Origin: SpSt-333 sp964371615
Lineage (GTDB): Bacteria; Bacteroidota; Ignavibacteria; UBA10030; UBA8401
Reading direction: 5' to 3'
Length of the DNA: 64,000 nucleotides
NCBI GenBank assembly: GCA_964371615.1
Contig: CAYJMS010000001.1
Span: 434,001 to 498,000 of the forward strand
Shown here: positions 52,661 through 62,876 of the stretch, piece by piece
Numbering within the stretch: position 1 is the first letter of the stretch
Layout: each line of letters begins with the position of its first letter
Notes under the pieces: model-generated
Told to the model about the DNA's origin: nothing
Database searches by the model: none
The model's input: only the letters and a program-made list of their open reading frames with translations
Position numbers and translations under genes: made by a program

Positions 52661-53128
52661 ATGTCCGTATTTGAAGAGATTTGTACATATCTGACCAAGC
52701 AAGGAATCGATTATCGCACGGTACATCACAAACCGACAATGACGTCCGAGGAATCGGCTCAGGCACGCGGCGAAGATATCTCGATCGGCGGGAAAGCGAT
52801 TGTCATGAAAATTGATGAACGCTTCATGCTATTTGTACTGAGTGCGGCGCTGAAGATCGATTCCAAAAAAATAAAGCAGCATTTTTCAGCCAAAAGCATC
52901 CGGTTTGCTTCAAAAGAAGAATTGATAGCGTTGACTGGACTGGTTCCCGGTTCTGTGCCTCCGTTTGGGAGGCCGATGCTCAATCTTGAATTGTATCTGG
53001 ATCCGTCGGTGGTTCGGAACGACAGGATCGCATTTAATGCGGGATCATTAACCGATTCCATTATTATGAAAACGAAGGATTACCTAAAAGCATCCGGCGC
53101 TGTTGTTTTCGAATTCTCTACACTATGA
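52661..53128 (+). CDS. YbaK/EbsC-family aminoacyl-tRNA deacylase-like protein
   Basis: 155 residues, usual length. The family pattern is clear: YRTVHHKPTMTSEESAQARG, GGKAIVMKIDERFMLFVLSA, the Lys and Ser positions of the active groove (KIDSKKIKQHF) and LTGLVPGSVPPFG. Members hydrolyse mischarged tRNAs such as Ala- or Cys-tRNA-Pro; specificity cannot be told. Its stop overlaps the start of the cyclase gene (ATGA), an uncommon pairing. Confidence 0.88.
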   Translation: MSVFEEICTYLTKQGIDYRTVHHKPTMTSEESAQARGEDISIGGKAIVMKIDERFMLFVLSAALKIDSKKIKQHFSAKSIRFASKEELIALTGLVPGSVPPFGRPMLNLELYLDPSVVRNDRIAFNAGSLTDSIIMKTKDYLKASGAVVFEFSTL

Positions 53129-54249
53129 AAATCACCGCATCACGAATACGAATAACGAAAAACGCTTTGTGGATTATTGCGGGATATCTGTTTATCGCTG
53201 TCCTGTTCACGCTGAACATCCATGCCGTCCGGTACACGTACTCCTACGCCCAGTATAATGTTGAATTACAGCAGTATGTCGTCTATCCGTATTCTGTCGG
53301 AGAATCGTTGATGCGAAGCTTGCCGATCGGACTTTTATTGGGGATCATTACGGCAATTATCGAACTCGCCGTGCTTCCGTCAATCGTGCGGCGTATGAAC
53401 TTTCTTGCGGCGCTTTTCATTCGAATTGCCGGGTATATCCTCATTACTATTCCGGTTGTGTATTACGGGCTTGTGGTCGAGGAGATGTACCTCCGCAAAT
53501 TATCCTACTCGGCATTACTCGCCGATCCGGGATTCACTCTGATCGGTCCGCGGCTCGTCCAACTGGTGACCGTCGCCAGTACGGTATCGGCATTAAGCAT
53601 TTCGTTTATTCGACTCGTCGGAAAGAAATTCGGACACGGGGTTTTGCTGCAGTATGTGTTCGGGAAATATCATAAGCCGCGAGACGAGGAACGAATTTTC
53701 ATGTTTTTGGATCTCCGTTCATCGACCCGTATCGCCGAACAATTGGAGCATAAGCAATACCATAATTTTTTGAACGACATCTTCTATGATATTTCCGAAC
53801 CGATTCTGGAATACCGGGGGGAGATTTATCAATACGTCGGGGACGAAGTGGTCATTACATGGCCGATCGAAACCGGCATCGAGCAGGAACGGTGTATCCG
53901 CTGCTTTTTTGCCATCAATGCGTTGCTGGAGCGCCGGAATCCTCTCTATATGAAAAAATACGGCGTCGAAGCGAAAATGAAAGCGGGAATCCACTGCGGC
54001 ATGGTCACCACCGGAGAGATCGGCGATCTGAAGACCGAGATCGTTTATCACGGCGACATTGTCAATACAACGTCGAGAATTCAGGAAATGTGCAACAAGC
54101 TCCGCGCCACCCTTCTGGTCTCGGGAGAGTTGCTGCAACGGTGCCATTTGAACAACGACAAGTTTATCATCGAAGGGGGCGGAACGCTGAAGTTGCGGGG
54201 GAAAGAAAAAGTCATAGAGATCTATTCACTCATCAGAAAAACTTCCTGA
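53125..54249 (+). CDS. Membrane class III adenylate/guanylate cyclase
   Basis: 374 residues: four or five transmembrane helices in the first 190 residues (for example ALWIIAGYLFIAVLFTLNIH, LPIGLLLGIITAIIELAVLP, IRIAGYILITIPVVYYGLVV), then a cyclase catalytic domain. The first metal-binding Asp is in RIFMFLDLRSSTRIAEQ and the second in YQYVGDEVVITW, and the later IVNTTSRIQEMC and GIHCGMVTTGEIG segments are also class III. It would make cAMP (or cGMP) in response to a membrane signal. Overlaps the YbaK gene by 4 bp; the peptidase gene follows after 6 bp. Confidence 0.9.
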   Translation: MKITASRIRITKNALWIIAGYLFIAVLFTLNIHAVRYTYSYAQYNVELQQYVVYPYSVGESLMRSLPIGLLLGIITAIIELAVLPSIVRRMNFLAALFIRIAGYILITIPVVYYGLVVEEMYLRKLSYSALLADPGFTLIGPRLVQLVTVASTVSALSISFIRLVGKKFGHGVLLQYVFGKYHKPRDEERIFMFLDLRSSTRIAEQLEHKQYHNFLNDIFYDISEPILEYRGEIYQYVGDEVVITWPIETGIEQERCIRCFFAINALLERRNPLYMKKYGVEAKMKAGIHCGMVTTGEIGDLKTEIVYHGDIVNTTSRIQEMCNKLRATLLVSGELLQRCHLNNDKFIIEGGGTLKLRGKEKVIEIYSLIRKTS

Positions 54250-54255
54250 GGATTA

Positions 54256-55821
54256 ATGTCTATTCCAAAATGCTGCTCCATACTGTTGTTTCTTTTATCC
54301 TTTTGTGTCGCTCAAACCACCCGCCCCGAGCGGACGCACTATGAAGAAACTTCACGGTATCAGGATGTGATCGATTTCATAACAGCTGTGACGAAAAACA
54401 ATAAGGAACTGCATCTCGATTGGCTGGGATATTCCTCACGGGGTAAACGTCTGCCGATGATCTTTTTCGGCGATATTGCCGATACCCGTCCGGAAACAAT
54501 CCGCAAATCTGGAAAACTGGTTGTCTATATTCAGGGAAATATCCACGCCGGTGAAGTGGAGGGAAAGGAAGCGATGCTGGAACTGATGCGGGATCTTGCG
54601 AAGGGAAAACACCGGGAATGGCGCCGCAATCTTGTGCTGATTATCGTACCGATCTTCAATGCCGACGGGAATGACAATATCAGTCTCTATAACAGGCCCT
54701 GGCAGTATGGCCCCGTTGCCGGCATGGGAGAACGGGCTAACGGACAGGGTTACGACCTGAACCGGGACCATATCAAACTCGAATCGCCGGAGGTGAGGGC
54801 GTTTGTCCGGATGTTGAATGAATACGATCCGTCCATCACTGTCGATCTTCACACTACCAATGGATCGTTCCACGGTTATCACATCACGTACAGCTATGCA
54901 CTCAATCCGGTTATCGATACGACGCTCGACCGGTTCACCCGTCAGGCTTTCATTCCGGATGTGGAAGAACGCATGCGGTCGCAGCACTGGCGCGTGCATC
55001 GCTACGGCGATTATCTGGACCGTACGTCTGCCGGAAAACCAGGATATTATTACTGGGCGCACGAACCGCGATACAACAGCAACTATGTGGGATTCCGGAA
55101 TCGGCTTGCAATTTTGAGTGAAGCATATTCCTACAACACCTTTGAACAACGCATTGCCTCGACCAAAGCGCTGGTGACGAACATACTGGATGTCGCATCC
55201 GCCAAAGCACAGGAGATCAAGCATACGGTGCAACGGGCAGATGAGTCGGCGCAACGGTTGAAGCAATTCGATTCGCTTGCCGTGCGGGCGGAGATTGTGG
55301 AATCAAATCCTGCACAGGAGATCCTGCTGGCAGACGCACGGGAAGTGAGGAATCCGTACAGCGGAGAGAAAATGTACCTAATGGACGAGAAGACGCTCAG
55401 AACGGTGGTGACTTCGGAGTACTACGGCGTGCATGCGACACGCAAAGTGCAGGTTCCCATCCGCTACATTATTCCCGATTCGTTGACCGCCGTCGTGCGG
55501 CTGCTGCGAGATCACGGAATAATAGTCGATTCTCTTTCGGCCTCATCATCGGCGGCCGTACACCGGTTCAGGATCACGAAGAACTCACAATCCGAGCGCG
55601 AGTATCAAAAACACCGTATTCGAACGCTGGAGGGTGTCTACGAAAAGAAAGATCAGACCATTCCGGCAGGATCGTTTTCGGTCGGCACGGATCAACCGTT
55701 GTCACGATTGATTGTGTATCTGCTGGAACCGGAATCGGAAGACGGTGTTGCGGCATGGAATTTTATGGATCGCTATTTCGGCGACGGATCGTATTACCCT
55801 ATTGTCAAGATTATCGAATAA
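54256..55821 (+). CDS. Zinc carboxypeptidase, M14 family, secreted
   Basis: 521 residues with signal peptide (SILLFLLSFCVAQ). Zn ligands are His97 and Glu100 (NIHAGEVEGKEAMLEL) and His199 (TVDLHTTNGS); substrate-binding DLNRDH near 167-172; catalytic Glu289 in LAILSEAYSY. It would remove C-terminal residues from peptides outside the cytoplasm. The C-terminal ~200 residues form an extra beta-rich domain. It lies 6 bp after the cyclase and 18 bp before the prolyl oligopeptidase, so the four genes 52661-57957 are likely one operon. Confidence 0.9.
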   Translation: MSIPKCCSILLFLLSFCVAQTTRPERTHYEETSRYQDVIDFITAVTKNNKELHLDWLGYSSRGKRLPMIFFGDIADTRPETIRKSGKLVVYIQGNIHAGEVEGKEAMLELMRDLAKGKHREWRRNLVLIIVPIFNADGNDNISLYNRPWQYGPVAGMGERANGQGYDLNRDHIKLESPEVRAFVRMLNEYDPSITVDLHTTNGSFHGYHITYSYALNPVIDTTLDRFTRQAFIPDVEERMRSQHWRVHRYGDYLDRTSAGKPGYYYWAHEPRYNSNYVGFRNRLAILSEAYSYNTFEQRIASTKALVTNILDVASAKAQEIKHTVQRADESAQRLKQFDSLAVRAEIVESNPAQEILLADAREVRNPYSGEKMYLMDEKTLRTVVTSEYYGVHATRKVQVPIRYIIPDSLTAVVRLLRDHGIIVDSLSASSSAAVHRFRITKNSQSEREYQKHRIRTLEGVYEKKDQTIPAGSFSVGTDQPLSRLIVYLLEPESEDGVAAWNFMDRYFGDGSYYPIVKIIE

Positions 55822-55839
55822 CATAAAGGAGATCGTCTG

Positions 55840-57957
55840 ATGAAAAAAACTATTTTTATTCTGTTGTTGTGTGTTGCCGCAGCCGGCGCACAATATCAAT
55901 ATCCGGCAACGGCAACGGTCGACCATACCGATGAATATTTCGGCATGAAAGTGTCCGATCCATACCGGTGGCTGGAGCACGATACCGCTGCCGCCGTAAA
56001 GGAATGGGTGACGGAACAGAATACGGTGACATTCGGATATCTTGAACAGATTCCCTTCCGACAGAAGGTGATGGACCGGTTGAGTGAGCTCTATAACTAT
56101 CCAAAGGTGGGAACCCCGTTCCGGTCCGGCAGCAATTGGTTCTTCTATAAGAATGATGGATTGCAAAGCCAGAGTGTTTTATATATCCGTCGCGGTTCAC
56201 TCGATGCAAAACCGGAAGTGTTCCTCGATCCCAATAAACTATCCGCCGACGGAACGACATCGCTGGCGGGCACCGCATTCGACAAAAACGGTAAATATAT
56301 GGCGTATTCGGTGTCAAGGGCCGGATCAGACTGGCGTGACATTTTTGTGATGGAAGTGAAGACAAAAAAATTGCTCAAAGACAGGATACAATGGGCAAAA
56401 TTTACCGGCATTTCGTGGTTCGGCAACGGTTTTTATTACAGCCGGTACGCTGCGCCTGCCGACACCGGTACGAAACTTTCCGCATCGAATGAGTATCACA
56501 AAGTCTATTACCATATTCTCGGCACACCGCAATCAAAAGATATGCTTGTCTATGAGGACAAAGAACATCCACAGCGGTTGTTCGGAGTCGGATTTACCGA
56601 TGATGCTCGCATTATGCAATTGACTGCATCGCAGCGGGGTTCGAACGGCAATGCGCTCTATTTTAGGGATATGAGGCAGCGAACGGGATTCAAACCGATT
56701 ATGGAAACATTTGACGATCAGATTTATATTATTGAAAATCTCGGTGAGAAACTTCTTTTATATACAAACCGCAAAGCGCCGAACGGTCGCGTCATTGTGT
56801 ACGATCCGAAACATCCCGCCGAAGAAAATTGGAAAGATGTGCTGCCGGAAAGGACTGAAGTGTTGGATGCGGTCACCGTGGTCGGGAAAAAGATATTTGC
56901 GACATATACAAAAGATGTTGCACATAGGGTGCATGTGTACGATCTGGATGGAAAATTTGAGAACGAGATCTCCTTGGCCGCGCTCGGTACAGTCAGCGGA
57001 TTTGGCGGAAAGCGCGAAGATCAATTCACCTTCTATGCACTGACGTCTTTCACGCATCCTTCCACAATATATCGATACGATATAAAGTCGAAGACGTCGA
57101 CACTCTATCACAAAACTGAGATTGATTTCGATCCCGATCAGTACGAAACCAGGCAGGTATTTTACCCAAGTAAGGACGGAACAAAAATACCGATGTTTAT
57201 TGTGCACAAGAAGGGGATCGTTCTTGACGGAAATAATCCCGCGTGGCTGTACGGATACGGCGGATTCAATGTCGCCATGATGCCGAATTTCAGCGCTCTT
57301 CGGTTAGCCTGGCTGGAACAGGGAGGGATCTATGCCCTCGCAAATATCCGCGGAGGGAGTGAATACGGCGAGCAATGGCATGAACAGGGAATGAAACTGA
57401 ACAAGCAGAATGTCTTCGATGATTTCATCGCCGCAGCGGAATATTTGATCGACAATAAATATACGCAGCAGTCGAAGCTTGCCGTGCAAGGTGGATCCAA
57501 CGGCGGACTGTTGGTCGGTGCGGTGATAAATCAGAGGCCGGAATTATTCAAAGTTGCTCTTCCGGCTGTGGGAGTGATGGATATGCTCCGGTTCCATAAA
57601 TTCACCATTGGCTGGGCATGGGTAAACGATTACGGTTCGAGCGATGATTCCGTGCAATTCGAATATCTGCGGAAATATTCTCCGATCCATAATATCCGTG
57701 AAGGGGTGAATTACCCCGCCACACTGGTCACCACGGCGGACCACGATGATCGCGTTGTGCCGGCACATTCGTTCAAATATATCTCCACACTGCAGCAAAA
57801 ATATAAAGGGCCGAATCCCGTTATGATCCGCATTGAAACTTCTGCCGGACATGGCGCCGGAAAACCGACGAGTAAAATTCTGCAAGAAGTAGCGGACATG
57901 TATTCATTTACCTGGTGGAACATGGGAATGACACCGAGATATCTGTTAAAAGAATAG
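55840..57957 (+). CDS. Prolyl oligopeptidase (S9A), secreted
   Basis: 705 residues: signal peptide (KKTIFILLLCVAAAGAQ), N-terminal beta-propeller (about 60-420) and C-terminal alpha/beta hydrolase. Catalytic Ser553 (QGGSNGGLLVG), Asp in ADHDDRVVPAHS (about 637) and His671 (TSAGHGAGKPT) are all present, so it should be active. It cleaves short peptides after proline. AAAGGAG precedes ATG 55840. With the M14 enzyme upstream it suggests an extracytoplasmic peptide-degrading pair. Confidence 0.95.
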   Translation: MKKTIFILLLCVAAAGAQYQYPATATVDHTDEYFGMKVSDPYRWLEHDTAAAVKEWVTEQNTVTFGYLEQIPFRQKVMDRLSELYNYPKVGTPFRSGSNWFFYKNDGLQSQSVLYIRRGSLDAKPEVFLDPNKLSADGTTSLAGTAFDKNGKYMAYSVSRAGSDWRDIFVMEVKTKKLLKDRIQWAKFTGISWFGNGFYYSRYAAPADTGTKLSASNEYHKVYYHILGTPQSKDMLVYEDKEHPQRLFGVGFTDDARIMQLTASQRGSNGNALYFRDMRQRTGFKPIMETFDDQIYIIENLGEKLLLYTNRKAPNGRVIVYDPKHPAEENWKDVLPERTEVLDAVTVVGKKIFATYTKDVAHRVHVYDLDGKFENEISLAALGTVSGFGGKREDQFTFYALTSFTHPSTIYRYDIKSKTSTLYHKTEIDFDPDQYETRQVFYPSKDGTKIPMFIVHKKGIVLDGNNPAWLYGYGGFNVAMMPNFSALRLAWLEQGGIYALANIRGGSEYGEQWHEQGMKLNKQNVFDDFIAAAEYLIDNKYTQQSKLAVQGGSNGGLLVGAVINQRPELFKVALPAVGVMDMLRFHKFTIGWAWVNDYGSSDDSVQFEYLRKYSPIHNIREGVNYPATLVTTADHDDRVVPAHSFKYISTLQQKYKGPNPVMIRIETSAGHGAGKPTSKILQEVADMYSFTWWNMGMTPRYLLKE

Positions 57958-58503
57958 AGATCCTCGAAAAGTTGATAAATTCGCATGTCGCCGATATCAC
58001 TGAATGGCAAGACCATTATAAACAGGATTATGAATTGTATAAAGGGAGCATCTTGAATTAAAGCAAATCCGCCTTTTAAGGCGGATTTGCCGGGCACGAC
58101 GACCACTATACAACGTCACGGCTAATGCCGAATAAGGAATGTGGATGACATCAAACTCCGACATAAATGTCGGAGTTTGATGATATGGAATGATAGAGTT
58201 ACCATAAGTCCCCATTCACCCTGGAGCCAGTGTAACTGCAAGACCTCTATTCCTTCGATCATTATCCGCGATTTTGACTAATATCACACATTAAAAAAAT
58301 TTATAATACCCTCTTGCGTATATTCTCACAATTTCTTACGTTCACTTAAAGTAAGTCTTGAACAAGAGATTGCACTTGTCAATAAAATCAACCTCTACAA
58401 TTCTCCCGGAATCCTCGGATTTTTCAATTCGACCGCAGTATCACACGTTTTTGTTTTACCTAAACCACTCAATCCATCAATTTATTGGAGTTGGAACAAC
58501 GCA
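57958..58503. other. Intergenic stretch with two strong hairpins
   Basis: A 48-codon frame (GTG 57915 to 58061, ending DHYKQDYELYKGSILN) overlaps the peptidase end and is probably chance. A terminator-like hairpin GCAAATCCGCC/GGCGGATTTGC lies at 58063-58090. A 16-bp palindrome (arms CATCAAACTCCGACAT, 58149-58182) without T-tract lies beyond it. The remaining AT-rich part before 58504 is the probable promoter region of the PIN-PhoH gene (TATAAT near 58298), but no convincing -35 is present. Confidence 0.6.
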
Positions 58504-59832
58504 ATGGCAAACAAAAAGAAGAAGATTTTTGTCTTGGATACCAACGTTGTTTTACATGATAGCGCCTGCATCTACCAATTTAAGGAGCACGATGTCGTCA
58601 TTCCGGTGACACTGCTGGAAGAGCTCGACGCATTTAAAAAAGGAAACGAATCGATAAATTTTCACGCACGTGAATTTGCCCGCAATGTGGATGCAATGAG
58701 CGGCGATCATATCTTCAACGGCGGTGTCACGATCGGCAAAAAACTCGGAAAGATCTCCGTCCGCCTGGAACAGACCTATCACAAAGATTTGCAATCCGTT
58801 TTTACTCCGAATAAACCCGATCACCAGATTTTAAATTGCGCCTACACTATCGCCAAAGAGAATCCGTCGCGCGAGGTCATTCTTGTTTCGAAGGATGTCA
58901 ACCTGCGGATGAAGGCAAAGGCAGTCGGCATTCCGGCACAGGATTATAAGAACGATCAGGTACAGAATATTACGGATCTCTACCGGGGCCATAGAACCGT
59001 CGAGAATGTTGATGAAAAGGTGATTCAGCGCCTGCATATGAATCCCTACGAGATCCGGCCGCAAGATCTGCCGACAAATCATTTTGTGCCGAACGAATTC
59101 ATGATTCTGCGCAACGGAAAACAATCCGCCCTCGCAACGTACAATGCCGAACACCAGATGGTCGCAAAGGTCGAGAAGAATGTCGCCTATGGCATCGGTC
59201 CCCATAACGCGGAGCAGATCTTCGCATTGAATGCACTGATGAATCCCGAAATCCAGCTGGTAACCGTTTCCGGAAAAGCGGGGACGGGAAAGACGCTGCT
59301 GGCGCTTGCCGCTGCGTTGGAAAAGAGGAAACTCTACCGGCAGATCTTTATGGCGCGGCCGATCGTACCGCTCTCCAATAAAGACATCGGCTACCTTCCG
59401 GGTGACATCCAGTCCAAACTCGATCCGTACATGCAGCCGCTGTTCGACAATCTCGGCGTGATCAAGAATCAATATCCCGAAAGCGATCAGAATTTCACTC
59501 GCATCACGCAAATGATGCAGGATGAGAAGCTGATCATCGAACCACTGTCATATATTCGCGGCCGCTCTCTGGTAAAGATCTACTTTATCGTTGACGAAGC
59601 GCAGAACCTTACCCCGCACGAAGTGAAAACCATCATCACCCGCGCCGGGGAGGGGACCAAGATCGTACTGACGGGGGATATCTACCAGATTGATCATCCG
59701 TACCTGGACAGTCAGTCGAACGGACTGAGTTATCTCATCGCAAAGATGCAGGGACAGAAGATCTATGCACACGTTAACCTCGAGAAAGGGGAACGTTCCA
59801 AACTGGCGGAATTGGCGAGTAATTTACTCTGA
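58504..59832 (+). CDS. PIN-PhoH fusion ATPase/ribonuclease (PhoH2 type)
   Basis: 442 residues. N-terminal PIN domain (about 6-140) with acidic residues Asp12 (VLDTNVVLHD), Glu40 and Asp131 (VSKDVNLRMKAK), then a PhoH ATPase domain with Walker A at 257-264 (SGKAGTGKTLLALAA), IFMARPIVPLSNKDIGYLPG, Walker B YFIVDEAQNLTPHEVKTIIT and the sensor LTGDIYQIDHP. Enzymes of this fusion type unwind and cut RNA; some are partnered with antitoxins, but none is seen here. Single gene followed by a terminator. Confidence 0.94.
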   Translation: MANKKKKIFVLDTNVVLHDSACIYQFKEHDVVIPVTLLEELDAFKKGNESINFHAREFARNVDAMSGDHIFNGGVTIGKKLGKISVRLEQTYHKDLQSVFTPNKPDHQILNCAYTIAKENPSREVILVSKDVNLRMKAKAVGIPAQDYKNDQVQNITDLYRGHRTVENVDEKVIQRLHMNPYEIRPQDLPTNHFVPNEFMILRNGKQSALATYNAEHQMVAKVEKNVAYGIGPHNAEQIFALNALMNPEIQLVTVSGKAGTGKTLLALAAALEKRKLYRQIFMARPIVPLSNKDIGYLPGDIQSKLDPYMQPLFDNLGVIKNQYPESDQNFTRITQMMQDEKLIIEPLSYIRGRSLVKIYFIVDEAQNLTPHEVKTIITRAGEGTKIVLTGDIYQIDHPYLDSQSNGLSYLIAKMQGQKIYAHVNLEKGERSKLAELASNLL

Positions 59833-59854
59833 TTTTATTATTGTATTCACAGTG

Positions 59855-59893
59855 CCGGCATGATTTTTTGGAGTCATGCCGGTATTATTTTTA
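59855..59893 (+). terminator. Terminator after the PIN-PhoH gene
   Basis: Stem CCGGCATGA/TCATGCCGG (59855-59863, 59874-59882), a 10-base loop, then TATTATTTTTA, 22 bp after the stop. Confidence 0.9.
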
Positions 59894-60051
59894 AGGTGTG
59901 AATGCGGAGTGTTTGTTCTGATTTATGGTACTTGAAAAGAGTAATGAATCATCATAATTACCGTTAATACGATTGACTCCATTCTGTGAACTTCGTACTT
60001 TCCTGCATATAATCACCTTTCATTCCACATCAAATATATCGAGGGGGATGT

Positions 60052-62859
60052 ATGAAACACCGCCTCATCATTATACTCATCTCTCTGCCACTCCTTCTTT
60101 TTGCCGGAACCACGGGTAAGATCAAAGGCCGCGTTACCGATCAGGCAACCTCAGAACCGTTGATCAATGCCACGGTGATGATCGCCGGAACGCAGTATGG
60201 CGCGGTCACCGATCTGAACGGTGAATACATAATTCTGAACGTACCCGCAGGCATCTATCAGATTCGTTTCTCGTTTCTTGGATATCAAATCGTGAATGTC
60301 ACCAATGTGAATGTGATGCCCGATCTGACCACCGACGTCGATGCGGCGCTGACATCCGAAGGAATAGAGATGGGAGAGGTGACGATCACGGCGGAAAGGA
60401 AAGCGTTCCAGAAAGACGCGACGGCGACGCTCACCACGATCGACGAACAACAGATCCGGTCGTTGCCAATCAATAATTTTACACAAGCATTGGTTCTTGT
60501 GACCGGATTTGTAAACAGCAATAACGGCAGCGGCGACGACGGCATTCATCTTCGCGGCGGACGATCGGGCGAAGTGACATATCTAATCGACGGCGTCCGC
60601 GTCGACGATCCGATCTACGGCGGATTGGCAATCGACCTTCCGAGAACCAGCGTTTCATCGCTGACGGTGATGAGCGGAACATTTAACGCCGAGTACGGTC
60701 AGGCACAGTCCGGAGTTGTCAACATAACGACGCCGGAAGGATCGTCACAGTATCAGATTTCCGGCCGGTTCGGCACCGACAACTTCGGTATCGAATCAAA
60801 CTCGTGGAATACATACCGGAAGGAATTTACCGTCGGCGGGCCGGTACCGTTCCTCTTCGATCGGAGCGAGGATCTCAATATCTTCATCAGCGGCGATCAG
60901 CTCCGTACTCAGACGTACTTGAACAAAGTGCAGGGACCCCAATACACTTCCCGTGGCGGCCGTCCTGTCCAGCGCGATTTTGATTTTGGACTCTTCGACC
61001 GGAAAGACAGAATTTCCGGGAAAATAACCTCCCGATTTATTCCGGATATCAAGATCAACGCCAGCGCATCATATTCCATACGGGATTGGAAAAGCTACGA
61101 TCATTATTTTAAACAATTTCCTGAATACAACGACCGAAACCGTCTGGAAAGCGAACTCTATTCCGTGGCAATCACGCATACGGTGAATCCGTCGACATAC
61201 TACGAATTAAAATTTTCGTATTTCTCCAAGCACGGAAATAATTTCACATTTGAAGAAGACATGGATGAGCCGGATCTCACAAAACGATTCAACCGGATCT
61301 TTTATCCTGTCAGCGACGGCATCGCTTTTGATTCGACGTCCAATTATGAGTTTGCAGGATATTATGCCCAACCGCTGTTATTTTCCGACATTACTTCAAT
61401 GGGGCATCGCACGCTCGGCGCCGATCTGACCGACAGCTCCGGAGCGGTCATCGCACTCAAGGGGGAATTGCTGACCGATGCGCTGATTGCGCAGTTAAAT
61501 GCACAGGGAATCGACCGTGCCATCGTTATGGTTCCCTCGGTGGACAATTTCTTTGAAGACAGTCAATCAAAATCGCGGACAATCATCGGCAGTTTCACCA
61601 GCCAGGTCGACAAGAACAATCTGGTGAAGGCAGGATTCGAGGTCAAGTTCCATACGATCAACAATTTCTGGATCAGCGGCATCAACAGTTACTGGGATCA
61701 CATCGACAAAACGTACGATTTTTGGAAGCGGCATTCCGAAATAACATCGTACGAGTTCAGCCCCGTGCAACTATCCGCGTATGCACAGGATAAGATCGAA
61801 TACGACGATATCATTCTAAATCTGGGCGTCCGGTTCGATTACTTGGACAGCAAAGCGCCGGATATTTATGCGGTGATCAATGATCCGGCCAATACGCAGT
61901 TGCCGGAATCGAAAGTGAAACCGAAAATGCACATCAGCCCCCGTGTCGGATTTGCTCATCCGATCACGGAAAAGATTAAATTCCGGTTCTCCTACGGCCA
62001 ATTTTACCAGTATCCCGATTTCAATTTCCTGTACCGCCGGTTCAACCAATTGGACGTGCAGTATCCGCTGCCGAATCTGGGACAGGGCTATGAACCGTCC
62101 ATCGGAAATCCGAATCTGAAGCCTGAAGTAACCCATGCCTACGAGTTCGGCGGTGAGTTTGAATTGGTCGAATTCCTCTCCGGCAGCATCACGGTGTTCT
62201 ACAAGGACACGTACGATTATATCTCCACCAGCCGGGTCGATGTCCGTCCGTATGCCTACACGCAGATCGTCAATCTCGATTATGCGAACACGCGCGGAAT
62301 AGAATTATCGCTGCGGAAACGGCTCGCCGACAATTATTCATTCCAGGTGAATTACACCTATTCCCGCGCGGAAGGAAACGCTGATTACTGGCAGAGCCAT
62401 GCGGACGAAGCATATCTGGCATCGGTATACGGTATTGTCGCTCCAAAGAAGACCGTCACGCTCGCCTGGGATCAACCGCACACGCTCAATTTCACGAGCA
62501 GCATTACGTATCCGTCCTGGGGAATTAGTTTTATCGGGCAATTCGGCAGCGGGCTTCCCTATACGCCCGCCGATGCACGCGGGAAACCGATCGGCGAACG
62601 GAACAGCGACCGCCAGCCGTGGACAGGAACGCTCGATATGCGTGTATACAAACAATTCCGGATTGAACCGGTCGCGTTATTGGTTTACACCGATATCGAC
62701 AATATGCTGAACCGGAAAAACGTCTATAACGTCTTCAGCAGCACTGGCCGGCCGGATTATTCCGCCAATCCCAATGTCAGCATCGAAAATTCTCACATAC
62801 CGAACTGGTTCGGACCGCCGCGCCACGCTGAAATCGGTATTGAAGTACAATTTGAATGA
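60052..62859 (+). CDS. TonB-dependent receptor with N-terminal regulatory domain (second locus)
   Basis: 935 residues. Signal peptide (LIIILISLPLLLFAGTTG), carboxypeptidase-regulatory-like domain (IKGRVTDQATSEPLINATVM ... about 24-105), plug (RSLPINNFTQALVLVTG ... GEVTYLIDGVRVDDPIYGG) and an outer-membrane barrel ending RHAEIGIEVQFE. It closely parallels the island receptor in architecture, but its sequence is diverged. No SusD homologue follows; a large secreted protein gene does, after 17 bp. GAGGGGG lies 5 bases before ATG 60052. Substrate unknown. Confidence 0.93.
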   Translation: MKHRLIIILISLPLLLFAGTTGKIKGRVTDQATSEPLINATVMIAGTQYGAVTDLNGEYIILNVPAGIYQIRFSFLGYQIVNVTNVNVMPDLTTDVDAALTSEGIEMGEVTITAERKAFQKDATATLTTIDEQQIRSLPINNFTQALVLVTGFVNSNNGSGDDGIHLRGGRSGEVTYLIDGVRVDDPIYGGLAIDLPRTSVSSLTVMSGTFNAEYGQAQSGVVNITTPEGSSQYQISGRFGTDNFGIESNSWNTYRKEFTVGGPVPFLFDRSEDLNIFISGDQLRTQTYLNKVQGPQYTSRGGRPVQRDFDFGLFDRKDRISGKITSRFIPDIKINASASYSIRDWKSYDHYFKQFPEYNDRNRLESELYSVAITHTVNPSTYYELKFSYFSKHGNNFTFEEDMDEPDLTKRFNRIFYPVSDGIAFDSTSNYEFAGYYAQPLLFSDITSMGHRTLGADLTDSSGAVIALKGELLTDALIAQLNAQGIDRAIVMVPSVDNFFEDSQSKSRTIIGSFTSQVDKNNLVKAGFEVKFHTINNFWISGINSYWDHIDKTYDFWKRHSEITSYEFSPVQLSAYAQDKIEYDDIILNLGVRFDYLDSKAPDIYAVINDPANTQLPESKVKPKMHISPRVGFAHPITEKIKFRFSYGQFYQYPDFNFLYRRFNQLDVQYPLPNLGQGYEPSIGNPNLKPEVTHAYEFGGEFELVEFLSGSITVFYKDTYDYISTSRVDVRPYAYTQIVNLDYANTRGIELSLRKRLADNYSFQVNYTYSRAEGNADYWQSHADEAYLASVYGIVAPKKTVTLAWDQPHTLNFTSSITYPSWGISFIGQFGSGLPYTPADARGKPIGERNSDRQPWTGTLDMRVYKQFRIEPVALLVYTDIDNMLNRKNVYNVFSSTGRPDYSANPNVSIENSHIPNWFGPPRHAEIGIEVQFE

Positions 62860-62876
62860 TCGTCACCGGAGGACTC

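Noticed and set aside
57915..58061. 48-codon GTG frame overlapping the prolyl oligopeptidase end
   Set aside because: No ribosome-binding site and no family; mentioned only as content of the gap.
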